Assembly (NCBI GenBank): GCA_025529335.1
Contig: JAMYHX010000058.1
Location: 1 to 64,000, forward strand
Reading direction: 5' to 3'
Source: Rhizopus sp. PT2906
Lineage: Eukaryota; Mucoromycota; Mucoromycetes; Mucorales; Rhizopodaceae
DNA: 64,000 nucleotides
How positions within the stretch are numbered: the stretch's first letter is position 1; the number at the start of each line of letters is the position of its first letter. This document shows positions 1 to 11,655 of this stretch, one piece after another. The position numbers and the translations under genes are program-made. The notes under the pieces were generated by a model. It made no database searches. It was not told the origin of the DNA and saw only the letters and a list, made by a program, of their open reading frames with translations.

Positions 1-1
1 A

Positions 2-198
2 CTTGCTTCTTTTCCGCGTATGGTGAGCCGCAAGACAACTGAAGGCAAAAGAACTTTACTTTCAAGAGGAAGAATGATCAAATCTTCTGGAAACTGCATT
101 TTAATGCAAGAGAAAAAAAAAAGAACGAAAAAAAAGGGGTGATCTTTTCACTTGTTTCCCTTTCTGTGTGTGTGTGTATGTGTATGTGTACAACATGT
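2..198 (+). CDS. possible 3' end of a gene cut by the window edge
   Basis: A frame is open from base 2 to a TGA near 196. Its first 40 or so codons have mixed, protein-like composition (a basic Lys/Arg/Ser-rich stretch), then it runs into low-complexity A-rich and TG-rich sequence (about 165-190), which is unlikely to be coding. It could be the C-terminal exon of a gene lying to the left, or chance. I recognise no family. Confidence 0.2.
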
Positions 199-291
199 GA
201 ATTATCCACACGGTTGTTCTGGTAATAACATGGGAAATTGTTTCTATTTTGCATAAATATATTTAAAAAGTGACCTTTTTTTATTATTTTT

Positions 292-1471
292 TTAGGTCAT
301 GTAAAGTTGAATCAATTCATCACTGGCCTCAAGGTGACTCATTTGCTCTTTCGCTTCTAATGAACATAACTTGATCACTGACTCAAGTAGTAATATATCA
401 AGTGTATCCTTTTTCACTTTTGTATCTTGTTCATCATCATCGTCGTCGTTCCATAACCCAAATGCATACCAATTTGCTGTTCTCAGTTCTTCCTTTATAA
501 TCTCAGGGGCTGTTTGCTTAGTTTCCACCTTGCTTTCTTCCTCCTTTTCACTCTTTTTCTCTTTAAGCACTTTGAGCACAAGCACAGAGGTCTTTGCATC
601 TTCAATGTTGAGCAGCTCACCGCTTTGGGTATAGTACATTCGTTCGATATTTTCAATCTCAATGGTCATCTTCTTACCCTCTTCGTCTTCTTCGTGATAC
701 AACCCATCGTTCAAATCCTCTTGTATAACCAACGTACGGTTCCAGTCCTTTTTGGACACGGTCAATTTACACTTGTGAAATTCTTCTTTCCATGTAAACG
801 CATAAGCAGAGGCATCACGTTGATTAGCTGTAAATAAAGAGTAAAGCTTAAGCGTGAATGTCTTGCTGTCACTGTTCAGCACAGAGGACGCTCGGACCAG
901 TCGGGATGGCGATACGGTGGCTCTGCCCAATTGATTTTCGATGCTTCGTAGGGCCAAATGAAGAGAAGGAATCGCGTCGTCTATATTTTCTAGTAACCTC
1001 TTCAGTTGGTATTTGACTTGTTCTGGTTCTTTAATTGTGTCAACTTGGTTTGCAAAGTTGTCAATATCTCGCTTCAAATCGTTGCACATTTCCAATGCTG
1101 GTTCTAAGTCTTCGTTGCCGTTGGCTACACTTTTGGCAATGATATCAATTGTTGGCTATCGAAACGTTAGCCCCCTTTGTTCTGTATATCCCTTCTAATA
1201 AGCTTGCCTTTAGATTCTTGACTTTCAAGTCCAGTTGTCTTTGTAAAGTACGAATCTCGTTTGAGGCCTGTTTGTTTTTGGGAAGTTGGGTTGATATATA
1301 TGAAGTGACATTACGCTACAATTGTACACACCATTAATAAAAAAAGCAAAGAAAAAGGAAGAATAATGACATTACTATAGCAGCATTTGTCGCATGACTC
1401 AGTGCAATCCTTGACACTGTTGTAACTGTTGTCAAAGCCAATTTTCCAAAGATGTCCTCTAAACTCGACAT
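292..1471 (-). CDS. YRB30: RanGTP-binding protein, Yrb30-like
   Basis: Predicted cytosolic RanGTP-binding protein of the yeast Yrb30 family, which binds Ran-GTP and influences nucleocytoplasmic transport. My model has three exons, complement(292..1155, 1208..1267, 1376..1471), which closes in frame at 339 aa. The family pattern is visible: an N-terminal Ala/Val/Thr helix, then IDII, then ALRSIENQLGRATVSPSRLVRAS and TFTLKLYSLF further on. The C-terminal half has an acidic run (about DDDDDDE) and ends LIQLYMT. The intron at 1156-1207 starts with GC, not GT (see findings). The gene is divergent from the branching enzyme, with about 150 bp between the start codons. The family call rests on remembered motifs, and the two 5' exons are inferred. 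Confidence 0.72.
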
Positions 1472-1621
1472 TGGCAACAATAAAAAAAAAAATAAAGAGC
1501 AGTAAAACGTCATGCATGAATAATTTGTTCGACACTGAGTTTAAAGCATTTTACCCGCTTCTTTATACGAATCTTCTCTCTCTTTTTCTCTTTCTTTTTT
1601 CTTTCTTGTAATAATAAAGTC

Positions 1622-4029
1622 ATGGCCTCTCAAGTCCCCGTTTTTAAATCACAAGTCGAACCTGGACGCGTCTTGGAGATGCCTGCCGATGGTACTGGCT
1701 TATCTGTACTTGATCCTTGGTTAGCTCCCTTCAACGATGCACTCCGCGAAAGGTAAACAGAGCAGAGGAGTAACGACTGAACATCTGATTTTTTTTTTGT
1801 TATAGATATGCTACCTTTTTAAAATATGATGATATGATCAAGTCTACATTAGGTTATGAAGAATTTACTAAAGGTTACGAATATTATGGGTTTAATATTC
1901 TCGAGGACAACAGTGTCATGTATCGAGAATGGGCGCCTAATGCGGTAACTGCTAGCTTAGTAGGCGACTTTAGTATGTGATTTTATCTTTCTTTTTTTTT
2001 TTTTCTATATGTTAAACTTTATATTAGATAACTGGGATGTAAATGCTCATGTTATGACACGAAACGAGTTTGGTGTGTTTGAGATCCTGGTGGAGCCAAC
2101 CAAAGATGGTAAGGTTGCTATTCCACACGGCAGTAAAGTGAAGGTAAAATACACAAAAGAGGTAGAGAAATAGAGATGGTTTAACAAACATTAGATCACT
2201 ATGACAATGCCTCATACAGGAGAACGCATTTACAGACTTCCAGCCTGGATCAATTACGTTACTCAAGATCTTAATGTCAGTGCAACCTATGATGCTATCT
2301 TTTGGAATCCAGAAAAGAAATACAAGTTTAAGAATCCTAGACCAAGAAGACCAGAATCCATTCGTGTGTATGAAGCTCATGGTAAGTAGTAATAAACAGT
2401 GACTCTCTTTCTTTTTTTAATTGAGACGTGTCATAGTTGGCATCTCATCTCCCGAGCCCCGTTGCGCAACCTACAAGGAATTTACACAAAACGTTCTTCC
2501 TCGTATCGCTTACGCTGGATACAATACGATCCAACTGATGGCTGTGATGGAACATGCATATTACGCGTCCTTTGGATACCAAGTCACTTCATTCTTTGCC
2601 CCCTCCAGTCGCTATGGTACACCAGAAGATCTTAAAGAGCTTATCGATACTGCACACGGCCTGGGTATCACCGTCCTGCTGGATTTGGTTCACTCACACG
2701 CTTGTAAGAATGTCGCAGACGGTCTCAACATGTTTGATGGTTCGGATCACTGCTACTTCCATGAAGGAGGTAAAGGACGTCATGACCTCTGGGACTCTCG
2801 ACTATTCAACTATGGCAGCTATGAGGTCTTGCGCTTCCTAATGTCTAATCTAAGATACTGGATGGACGTCTACCAGTTTGATGGTTTCAGATTTGACGGT
2901 GTTACTTCAATGCTTTATAAGCACCATGGTATCGGATATGGATTCTCAGGAGATTATCATGAGTACTTTGGTGACAATGTCGACGACGAAGGAGTGATGT
3001 ATGTTCAATTGGCCAACAATTATTTACATGAAACGTACCCTGACGCAGTAACGATCGCAGAAGGTATAAAGTAACAAGATTTCAAGGGAAATTGTCATTC
3101 ATTTTTCTTATTAGATGTCTCTGGTATGCCTGGTTCATGTCGACCTGTTCGCGAAGGTGGTCTTGGATTTGATTACAGACTTGCTATGGCTATTCCTGAT
3201 ATGTGGATTAAATTACTAAAGGAAGAGTCTGATGAGGATTGGAAGATGGGTCATGTTGTTCACATACTTACTAATCGTCGTTATTTGGAAAACACGATCG
3301 GTTACTGCGAATCGCACGATCAGGCTCTTGTAGGTGATAAGACACTTGCCTTTTGGTTGATGGACAAAGAGATGTATACAAACATGAGTGACTTGACTCC
3401 TCTTACGCCCGTTATCGATCGTGGCATGGCGCTGCATAAAATGATAAGGTAAATGCTCTATTTAAAAAAAATGGGAGGTAATAACGCATATATTTTTTAT
3501 TAGAATGATCACACACGGTCTTGGCGGAGAAGGTTATCTGAACTTTGAAGGAAACGAGTTCGGTCACCCCGAATGGCTTGACTTTCCTCGAGCAGGCAAT
3601 GATTCAAGTTTCCAATATGCTCGTCGTCAATGGAATCTTGTCGATGACCACTTGCTACGTTACAAGTACCTGAACGAATGGGACCGTAGTATGCAGTTGA
3701 CCGAAGAAAAGTATGGCTGGCTACATGCACCACAAGCTTATGTCTCTCGCAAACACGAAGAGGATAAAGTGATCGTCTTTGAACGTGCTGACGTGGTCTT
3801 CATTTTCAATTTCCATCCTACTCAATCATTCCCTGATTATCGTATAGGTGTTGGTGCACCTGGAAAGTACAAGATTGTGTTGAATTCCGATGATAAGCAG
3901 TACCTCGGACATGGCAGAGTTGATAACAGTTCAGAATTCTTTACGACACCCGAGAGCTGGGATAATAGACCCAACTGGTTGCAGGTGTATATTCCTAGCC
4001 GTACTTGTTTACTTTTAGCCAGAGATTAA
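1622..4029 (+). CDS. GLC3: 1,4-alpha-glucan (glycogen) branching enzyme
   Basis: Makes the alpha-1,6 branch points of glycogen in the cytosol. Seven exons (1622..1752, 1806..1972, 2028..2143, 2195..2381, 2437..3063, 3115..3448, 3504..4029) close in frame at 695 aa, normal for eukaryotic GBE1/Glc3. N-terminal CBM48-type region (EWAPNA, then VGDFNNWDV), then a GH13 barrel with the hallmark blocks: DLVHSHACKN, DGFRFDGVTSML (nucleophile Asp), TIAED (acid/base Glu) and ESHDQ, then a C-terminal all-beta domain with FEGNEFGHPEWLDFPR. The start is the first ATG after a poly-T/pyrimidine tract. Nothing unusual in the catalytic residues. Confidence 0.96.
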
Positions 4030-4852
4030 ATAAAAAATACATGTGTTCCAGAGCCCCTCCTCCTTTTCACACGGGCAAAACCCAACTTTATTCTTACCCG
4101 CTTATCTGGATTAAATGAATCTCAATTGATCACACGAGCTTCTTCTTTTAAAGAACCCAAAAAATAATAATGATATAGTAGATGAGATTGCTTAAAAGAG
4201 CAAGTTGTTAGAATGGTGTCATCTCAGCAAGTATATACATAATATGAGAGAAGCCGCGGTGAAACAGAAAGTTATACAAATCCTAAAGTTTTTATTTTTC
4301 TCATTTACACAAACAAGGAATTACACTTTCTAATGTTGCGCACGAAAAAGTTGAAATAAAACTTCATTAAACTCATAAAGTAAGGGAAAATGAGCAGATG
4401 ATGGAATGAATCATTATTCGTCTTGTTTTGCATAAAAGGACAAAGTACCGAAGATGTACCACATACTATTGAACGTATTGTACTACAATTTATACGCATA
4501 AACTTCGCCCCCCCTTTTTTTTCGTTATTCGCTTGGGCCACAATTTATGTGTCAAAATAGGATGGGATCATGTTTCCAAGGAAACATTGCCCGTGATAGC
4601 GTAGTATGAATAGTTCAGTGGTATTATGTCAGTGTATAATGATGAAACGCATGGTTAAAAAGATATCACAAACGAGGCACACTATATGAAGCACATTAGA
4701 TGACAACAAGGAAGATCATGTTCTGAGTTTTTTTGTTTAGACTATAAAAAGATCAACTACTGATTCTTTTCTTGCCTTTTTTTTTTTCTTATTGTACGAT
4801 ATAAATATTTGTATACATCCTTTCTTTCAATTGTACATACTTGCAATTCATA
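4030..4852. other. intergenic, about 0.8 kb
   Basis: Holds the 3' flank of the branching-enzyme gene and the promoter region of the forkhead gene, which includes a T-rich tract near 4777-4795 and a TATA-like ATATAAATA at about 4799. The open frames here are short, low-complexity and unlike any family I know. I see no RNA gene. Confidence 0.6.
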
Positions 4853-6166
4853 ATGACAAAGACTTGTCAAAATACATCACAAACCGTCAATACTCAACGT
4901 AAAAGGGCCAGTCGCCGTCAGTGTATATCAAAAGCTCCCAAAGACCAGGAACTAAAGATCAAGATGGAATCAATCGGAATGCAAGAGAACGATGAAGACA
5001 TTAATAATTGCCCAGCCAAATCACGGCCCCATTGGCCCAAACAAATCATTCCCTGGTGGAAACCGAGCTGCGCAAATGAAAGACCACCTTATTCTTACGC
5101 TACATTGATCGCTCATGCTATCCTTTGTAGCAAGTTTGGTCGTCTTACCTTGAGTGATATCTATGTCTGGATTTCTAAAAACTATCCAGCCTACACAATT
5201 GGAAAAGGAGGATGGCAGGTAAGCATCTTATTTTGGAAAAAGTGCGCCCATCATTCGTTTTGCTAATCAACACAAAAGAACTCCATCCGACATAATTTAT
5301 CGTTAAACAAAAAGTGGTTTCAAAAGATTGAGCGTCGACCTACTCAGATGAATCCAGGCAAGGGCTCTTATTGGACCTTAGTTCCAGGCTCAGAGCAGAT
5401 CTTTATCGATAACTTGACACGAGAAGGGGGACATCATAGTAAAAAGTACCATGATATTGGTCTTACGATGGAATTGGGAACTAGTAGAAAAGGCGCTTGT
5501 TATTATAAAAGCGATATGCCGACAGTTACACCAGCTCTGACCCATCGGGTCAATTGTCAAGAAACATCTGCCGATGAAGGCATGCCTCTTTATGCTACTT
5601 TCCGTATGGTAAGCAACACACTAGAGGACGAAAGCAAGGCACACCAAAAGAGGCTCTTGGACTCTGTGAGCGATTCAAGCGACTCGGATGATGATTCTGC
5701 AGTTGACGTCAGTTGCGTGGAAACGAGGCATCTTGGCAAACGATGTCGTACAGTGAGATCATCGTCACTTTCAACTATTGTCAGTAACTCAACTCAACAT
5801 GTGGATGATTGCATGGTGATGGGTACACCAGCATTGTCTTTATTTCCCTCTTTTGGATTTGAATCCATCTCAGACAATAGTTCCTTGCCAGATCTTCCAT
5901 ACTTGGACCAAGAAATCTACGGTAATCATCTGTACAATGAAGATAATACGTCATTCCCTACTGTCTCGCAATTTGCTCCATGGCCTGTCAGTGATCCCTT
6001 TACCACGGCTGCCCTTGACATAAAGATAGATGCTAACAACCAAACACAGAAATATACCTTTGACTCCCCTGATAGTACTTCCTATATGCATCATCTATAC
6101 CCTCCTTTTACCACACCTTCATTTCAATGCCAATTTGTATCTATGCAACAAGTCCTTCATTCTTAA
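4853..6166 (+). CDS. forkhead-box transcription factor
   Basis: DNA-binding regulator. Two exons (4853..5218, 5279..6166) close in frame at 417 aa. The forkhead winged-helix spans roughly residues 77-165: RPPYSYATLIAHAIL (helix 1), LTLSDIYVWISKNYP (helix 2), then across the intron WQNSIRHNLSLNKKWF (recognition helix 3) and GKGSYW (wing). The intron splits the domain just before NSIRHNLS. Upstream is a basic segment (QRKRASRR). Downstream is a long Ser/Asp-rich region with an SDSSDSDDD acidic patch, probably an activation or regulatory tail. It resembles fungal Fkh/Fhl1/Sep1-type factors, but no FHA domain is visible, so a precise orthologue cannot be named. Confidence 0.92.
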
Positions 6167-6374
6167 ATAAAAAGGCTTAAGAAATAAATCGCTTCTTCCA
6201 AAGAGAAAATGAAGTCAATTAGAAAAATACTCATTTGAAAAGAACTTCGTGGTTACCATTGTTCTCCCTTTCTTCACGCTTTTCTCTTGACTCGTTTATT
6301 TAAATACTGAGTCATTCTGGAACTAAACTGATATCAAACTTACGGTTTGGTTAATAAAGATCATCCAGGGTCAT

Positions 6375-6465
6375 CCTTTGACCTTGGTACACTTATAAAC
6401 TAACTTTGGTACACTCTATATCTGACCTTGGTACACTTTATATCTGACTTGGGTACACTTTCTCC
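6375..6465. repeat. 22-bp tandem repeat (four units)
   Basis: GGTACAC recurs at 6386, 6408, 6430 and 6452, an exact 22-bp spacing. The consensus unit is about TGACCTTGGTACACTTTATATC with a few mismatches per copy. It directly abuts the broken transposase at 6480-6665. Confidence 0.85.
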
Positions 6466-6479
6466 ACTGCCGTATGGAT

Positions 6480-6665
6480 GTAATTCTGATGAATAATGAG
6501 GGCGTGTAATTTCTTTATAATTTTGGGATCATTTGTTACAGGAACATGAATTGGAGCGCTGTCCATAATAATAAAGAATCCTTACGTTTCGGAAACTTGT
6601 CCCTAATGTCTATAGTGCTGTTAATGAACTGCAGATATTGACCAGATGTAGTACTTTGGGAGCAG
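6480..6665 (-). pseudogene. fragment of a DDE (Tc1/IS630-like) transposase
   Basis: Translating the minus strand gives a stretch reading TTSGQYLQFINSTIDIRDKF and then, after a one-base frame slip near 6570, MDSAPIHVP. That is the classic second catalytic-Asp block (MDNAPIH) of the Tc1/mariner-IS630 DDE_3 family. The frame continues through an IIKKLHALI-like helix and stops making sense at the tandem repeat, where the LPPYSPxLNPIE block should be. No intact terminal repeats are seen. A dead fragment, not a gene. Confidence 0.65.
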
Positions 6666-7016
6666 AAATCTATCCTCGGATGCTTTTTCTTTCTGTAGTC
6701 CCTATATATATATACATATATATACTATGTTTCCGGGTCCTTTCATGCTTACATTAACCACATCAATAGCAAATATTGCATTAATAATAGTGTGTGAAGC
6801 AGCTACTTATTCAAGAGAATTGTGATAACAGTTGGCGAGTCGTGACTGAACTTGTTTGATTTTGAATACACTTTTGTAGATCACAATCGAAATAACTTTA
6901 TGAAACTTGTTGTTTCTTTGCTCCATCTCTTCGTTATCAAAAATAATATCAATACAGTGGAATGACTGTATACATGATTGCAGTAAAGATAATTGTCTAA
7001 TACACACGCATTCTGT

Positions 7017-7555
7017 TTATTTCGAAACCTTCTTTACTTTTTTAGAACGGTCTTTCTTTTTCAAGGTATCCATATATGCTCTTAAAACTGTGCTATAGGC
7101 GTTTTGGAACTTTTGAAAGTCTTCTGGCGCCACCTATAAATACATGTTAGTACACATTTGATATCTTTCTTTTATCTTACAATAGTGCTAATCTTTTGGT
7201 TTTTGTAAACTGCACGAACTAAACAAGGATACTGAACATCACTATTGTTGCTATTATTCACAACGGCATCACCGCCTTTAGGCATCTCCTTTTTAACTTT
7301 GGAAGCTCTAATCAGTCTCTTTGCCGTCACTTTTTAAATAAATATGTGAGTACTTGATGATGAGAGTAAGTGTGTGTATACACTAGAGCTTTTTTTTTTT
7401 ACTTCTTTTCATCGTAACAGAGACATTGCCTACTGTTTTTGCTTTTTCATAAAATTGACCGAGTTCGACAGTAAACTGAATGTAAAGTGATCAATATGTC
7501 TACAATTATTCACAATGAGAAGAGAGCTTACAGTTAAAGGATCTAATTCCTTCAT
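7017..7555 (-). CDS. SRP14: signal recognition particle subunit SRP14
   Basis: Alu-domain protein of the signal recognition particle. It pairs with SRP9 on SRP RNA to slow translation during ER targeting. Four small exons, complement(7017..7133, 7181..7329, 7403..7475, 7532..7555), close in frame at 120 aa, the usual size. The order matches SRP14: MKELDPLTFTVELGQFYEKA, VSVTMKR, CLVRAVYKNQKISTIV, FQKFQNAYSTVLRAYMDTLKKK, then a lysine-rich tail. The insert between the strands is longer and Asn-rich (NNSNNS) compared with the animal protein. The start is the only ATG giving the first conserved helix. Confidence 0.9.
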
Positions 7556-7634
7556 TTATACACAAATGTTATATAAAAAAGAACAAGAAAAAAAAAAAGC
7601 AATCACTGCAAATTTTATTACTTCCGCCTAATGA

Positions 7635-8603
7635 TTAATGATTTATATGTTCAATATCATCACTTGTGAATGTATAGGATGTGGTTCCCTTTGCTGTAGT
7701 CTCGACATTTTTGGCTACTGAAGGTTTGATTGACTTGTCTTCTGCTACTTTACGCATAACACTGCCAACAGTATCTACCGAGTTTACCTTGTTGAGTCCA
7801 AAGAAATTATTGATTGGAGGGAATATAGCCAGAGCAACTGCTTCCAATGGTCTGCTCCTTGGGCGTGGTTCGACAGGCTTCAAGAAACCCGGACGGAATA
7901 TGGAGACTCTTTCGAATCCTACATCTTTTATTCTTTCCTCTGTTTGGCCTTTGCTTTTGGGATACAAGAACATGGAGTGTTTGTCTGCATTCTATATACA
8001 AATCAAAAGGCATGTCAATATGATATTGTTAAATTGTACTGGTTATATTACCATTGCAGAGCAATACAAGAAATGTACTGGTGATAAAGAACCATCTGCT
8101 GGCTTGTTTTCTTCAGCAACAACCTTGGCAGACTGAACAACGTATTCCTGGTCAACTTTGGTAAACTTCTCAGCACTTCCTGCGTCTGCACGTGTGGTTC
8201 CAAGACAGCAATATACATCACTTTCATTAAGAGTTAGTATATCCACAATAAGCAATAAGTATGTCCTTACGAAACATTTCTAAAGTCTTCTCGGTGATCG
8301 TCAAGCTTTTCAAAATCAATCGTCTTTTGAACCTTTTAATGTCTTCATTTAGTCATGTATTATATGATAAATAGATATTCTTACAAGTTTATCTTGAGGG
8401 ACACTGGCATCTATATCGACTGGACGTCTTCCAGCCGCGATAACCTTGCTGTAAGACCCGTTTTTTAATACATCCACCAAAAGTTGTTTACCAACAGCAC
8501 CTACTCATGTCTTTTATAGAATCATAAGTGTAATATAGTTATTAATCATACCTGTTGCTCCAAATATTAAGGCAGTACGGTTCATATCTGTCGTATTTGA
8601 CAT
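7635..8603 (-). CDS. FMP52: NAD(P)-binding oxidoreductase, FMP52/HTATIP2 family
   Basis: Short-chain/atypical SDR-type protein of the family that includes fungal Fmp52 (mitochondrial outer membrane) and animal HTATIP2/TIP30. Five exons, complement(7635..7991, 8052..8220, 8271..8332, 8385..8500, 8552..8603), close in frame at 251 aa. The Rossmann motif GATGAVG is at about residues 15-21. VYCCLGTTRADAGS, a YCSAMNADKHS strand and the YPKSKGQTEE helix (Tyr-x3-Lys pair) follow, then FRPGFL. No transmembrane segment is obvious. The substrate is unknown for the whole family. Confidence 0.88.
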
Positions 8604-8765
8604 TTTTTTTTCTTTAAAAGAAAAAGAAAAATTATGCACTCCCTCCCTTTCTTTTCTATATCTTACATAATTTCCAAATATGGATACTACTCAACGTCAC
8701 TCTTATTTCCTTTTTTAGAGAATGCAAAATGCTTTATATTTATTGTATATGAATAAATGATCTTT

Positions 8766-9557
8766 TTACTGTGCGTTTGTACCGAATTCAGGAAGACGTT
8801 CAATCGTATATTTATGATTAGCAATATACATAATGGGAATACCAGGCACTTTACGTATACGACGCTTTAGATCACGATCACAGGTAGCAACAATATAACA
8901 CTTGTGTTGCATGACTCGATCCACTAAGCAATCATCTGCATATGTACCTTTATGACTACAAGGAAGTCTTTCAAATCGAGGATCTCGTGCAATTCTAAGA
9001 ATGATTGAGTTCAACTGAAAATCATTTCTTTATGCCACTTACTTTAACGCAATACGGTATTTTGGTCCTAATTTCTCTAATTCTGCCATAACACAGTCTG
9101 TAATACAAGGAATAGATTTGGCATATAAACAATCCATCATTGACTTGACAAGTTCCAGCTTGTTTTGAATAGAAAAGTTGATAAAGTTAGTATCTACCAA
9201 AACATGGTATGGAGGGCCAAGTGCTGTATTATATTGAAAGAACATGGAGGAGGCCACTTGAGGACTAGAAACTAGTTAGATATAAAGTCACTACGGATCT
9301 TATTCACATACATGTGGCGAACTGATTTTTCTTCCTTCTTTTCTTCCTTTTTCTTTTGCTTCTCTTTAGCTTCTTTTCTAATAAAGATATGTATTAGATC
9401 TATTGTTTTTTGTTTTTTTATTGATTATTACAATCGAGTATCATTGTTGCTAATCATGCGCTTCATTACAGCAAACTTTCTTGTTGTTCTTTGTTTTCCC
9501 TAAAGTAAACATGGCTTAATTTTTCAATCAATCTCTTCATTTCGTAGTCTTTACCAT
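8766..9557 (-). CDS. FCF1: rRNA-processing endonuclease-like FCF1 (UTP24)
   Basis: PIN-domain protein of the small-subunit processome in the nucleolus, involved in cleavage at sites A0-A2 of pre-rRNA. Five exons, complement(8766..8994, 9043..9264, 9312..9377, 9432..9499, 9555..9557), close in frame at 195 aa, matching the family. Motifs: GKQRTTRKFAVMKRM, a charged KEK linker, FFQYNTALGPPYHVLVDTNF (first PIN Asp), ITDCVMAELEKLG, SHKGTYADDCLVDRV, CYIVATCDRDLKRRIRK. The first coding exon is only the ATG, followed at once by GTAAAG. It is divergent from the queuine TGT gene, with about 200 bp between start codons. Confidence 0.95.
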
Positions 9558-9754
9558 TTTGTTATATTTTAGAGATTAAGAAAAGAGAAAAAAGTCAGGA
9601 TGGATTATTCTTTGAAAATCTTAGTTGTGACTGCTACCGTGACAGCCACTCTGGGTCAATCAAGGGACCGAATTGCCCTTTCTATTTTTTTTTTTTTTCT
9701 TTATTTGAAAAAGTGTCTCCATTACTAAAAGACAGCATAAGATCCCTTGTGAAA

Positions 9755-11192
9755 ATGAAGAGTGCACTTACTTTTGAAACTGTAGCTAAATGCTCGACAA
9801 CAAAAGCTAGAGTGTCAGTAATGACCTTACCTCATGGTCCTGTAGATACACCTGTATTTATGCCTGTTGGTACTCAAGGTACAATGAAGGGCATGTTGCC
9901 TGATCAGCTTGAAGAGTTAAACTGTCAAATAATGTTAAACAATACTTATCACTTGGTAAATTCGTACTCTTTTCTTTTCTTTTTTTTTATCTAATTTTTT
10001 CCTTTAGGGACTGAAACCTGGAAAAGAAACCTTGGACCTCATAGGCGGTGCTCACAAATTTCAAAGCTGGAAACGGAACTTATTGACTGTAAGATATTTT
10101 GCCTAATCATATCATCTGTGCTCATTTCTTTTTCTAACGCTAGGACAGTGGTGGATTTCAAATGGTCTCTCTGTTAAAACTAGCCAAAATCACAGAAGAA
10201 GGGGTTGAGTTTCAGTCTCCTCATGACGGTTCATTGATGATGTTGACACCAGAGCACTCTATTGAACTTCAAAATACCATTGGAGCTGATATTATGATGC
10301 AATTGGACGATGTTATTTCCTCTTTAACGACTGGGCCTCGTGTTGAAGAGGCTATGTGGAGATCCATTCGTTGGCTCGATCGCTGTATCAAGGCACACAA
10401 AAGGCCCGAAAGTCAAAACTTATTTGCAATCATTCAGGGCGGTCTAGATGTTAACTTGAGAAAGAAATGTGTAGAAGAAATGGTAAAGAGGGATACACCC
10501 GGATATGCAGTAGGTGGTCTAAGTGGTGGTGAAGAAAAGGATGTCTTTTGGAAGATGTAAGTCTGACTGATAAACTATATCTGGGGAGGTCCTAATTTTA
10601 TATTTAGCGTCACACTTTGCACAGATCTGCTACCAAAAAATAAGCCAATCTATTGTATGGGCGTTGGGTAAGGTAAAAAAGGTTATATGATTCAGAGAGG
10701 TATTAATAGGACAATTAGATATGCTGAAGATTTGGTTGTATGTGTTGCATTGGGAGTAGATATGTTTGACTGTGTCTTCCCTACTAGAACTGCTGTAAGT
10801 TTATTTGCTATTTAAAGTTCTCTTTACTGACCATCTATTAGCGATTTGGTAATGCTTTGACAATGAAAGGCACTCTTTCTCTTAAATCAGGGAAATATGC
10901 TACTGATTTTGGACCTATTGAAGAAGGTTGCGAGTGCACCACCTGCAAGAATTATACACGATCTTATTGTCATCTAAACGTAATCACAAAGGACACTGTA
11001 GGATGTCATCTTGTGTCTATTCATAATATTGCTTTCCAACTGAGGTTAATGCGAGAAATGAGGGAGGCCATCAAGCAAGATGAATTTCCTGCATGGATCA
11101 AACAATTCTTCCACAATTATTTTGGTGACAAGACAAAGTATCCAATCTGGGCTGTTAACGCATTAAAGAGCGTCAACGTTAACTTGGTGTAA
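9755..11192 (+). CDS. QTRT1: queuine tRNA-ribosyltransferase catalytic subunit (TGT)
   Basis: Exchanges guanine-34 for queuine in GUN-anticodon tRNAs. Six exons (9755..9955, 10008..10088, 10144..10556, 10608..10667, 10719..10794, 10842..11192) close in frame at 393 aa. Visible features: TPVFMPVGTQGTMKG, NTYHLGLKPG, the catalytic DSGGFQMVSL, QLDDV, IIQGG, VGGLSGGE, then DCVFPTRTARFGNAL with the nucleophile Asp, and a zinc site CECTTC with a downstream His. In animals it works with the QTRT2 partner, which I do not see in this window. An ATG at 9600 lies upstream but is not in frame. I chose 9755 because the conserved N-terminus starts a few residues later. Confidence 0.95.
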
Positions 11193-11655
11193 ATTAATAA
11201 TAAAAAGCGAGATTTTATCTTTTGTAATATCCTTAAACTGTCCCTTATTACTATCTCTTTATACAGATAATAGATTTTTTAAGGGGCAAATTGACAAGTG
11301 CATAAACAAGGATGGCTATCCAATCAAAATCCACTCACTGAAAGACCGCTTAACAACACTTTAAGCTATAAATACAGTGAAAGTGCAGTCTTTTACTAAA
11401 AGTAACGTCGAATAATTCAAAAGCTTATAATACAAAATATACAAAATACGACATCTTGGAACAACATTACTTTCTGGAAGTTGTGTAGATCACGTATCTC
11501 TTAACTCTCCATTTATTCATTCTCAGCTAATAGACGACGCCAGATATTTGCAGTCTGAAATATTTGGCGGGGACAACTCGATTTAGAAATTAACTACTCT
11601 ATTAGCTTTCAATACAATAATATTGATGAGTAATTCAAGAGAAAGCATATTGTTT
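11193..11655. other. intergenic, no gene seen
   Basis: AT-rich spacer after the TGT gene. I see no conserved reading frame or RNA gene. It leads into the transposase remnant. Confidence 0.5.

Noticed and set aside
9600..9680. An upstream ATG frame before the TGT gene as an alternative N-terminus
   Set aside because: It is out of frame with the conserved TGT start, and I found no donor/acceptor pair that would join it sensibly. It might be an upstream ORF, but nothing supports this.
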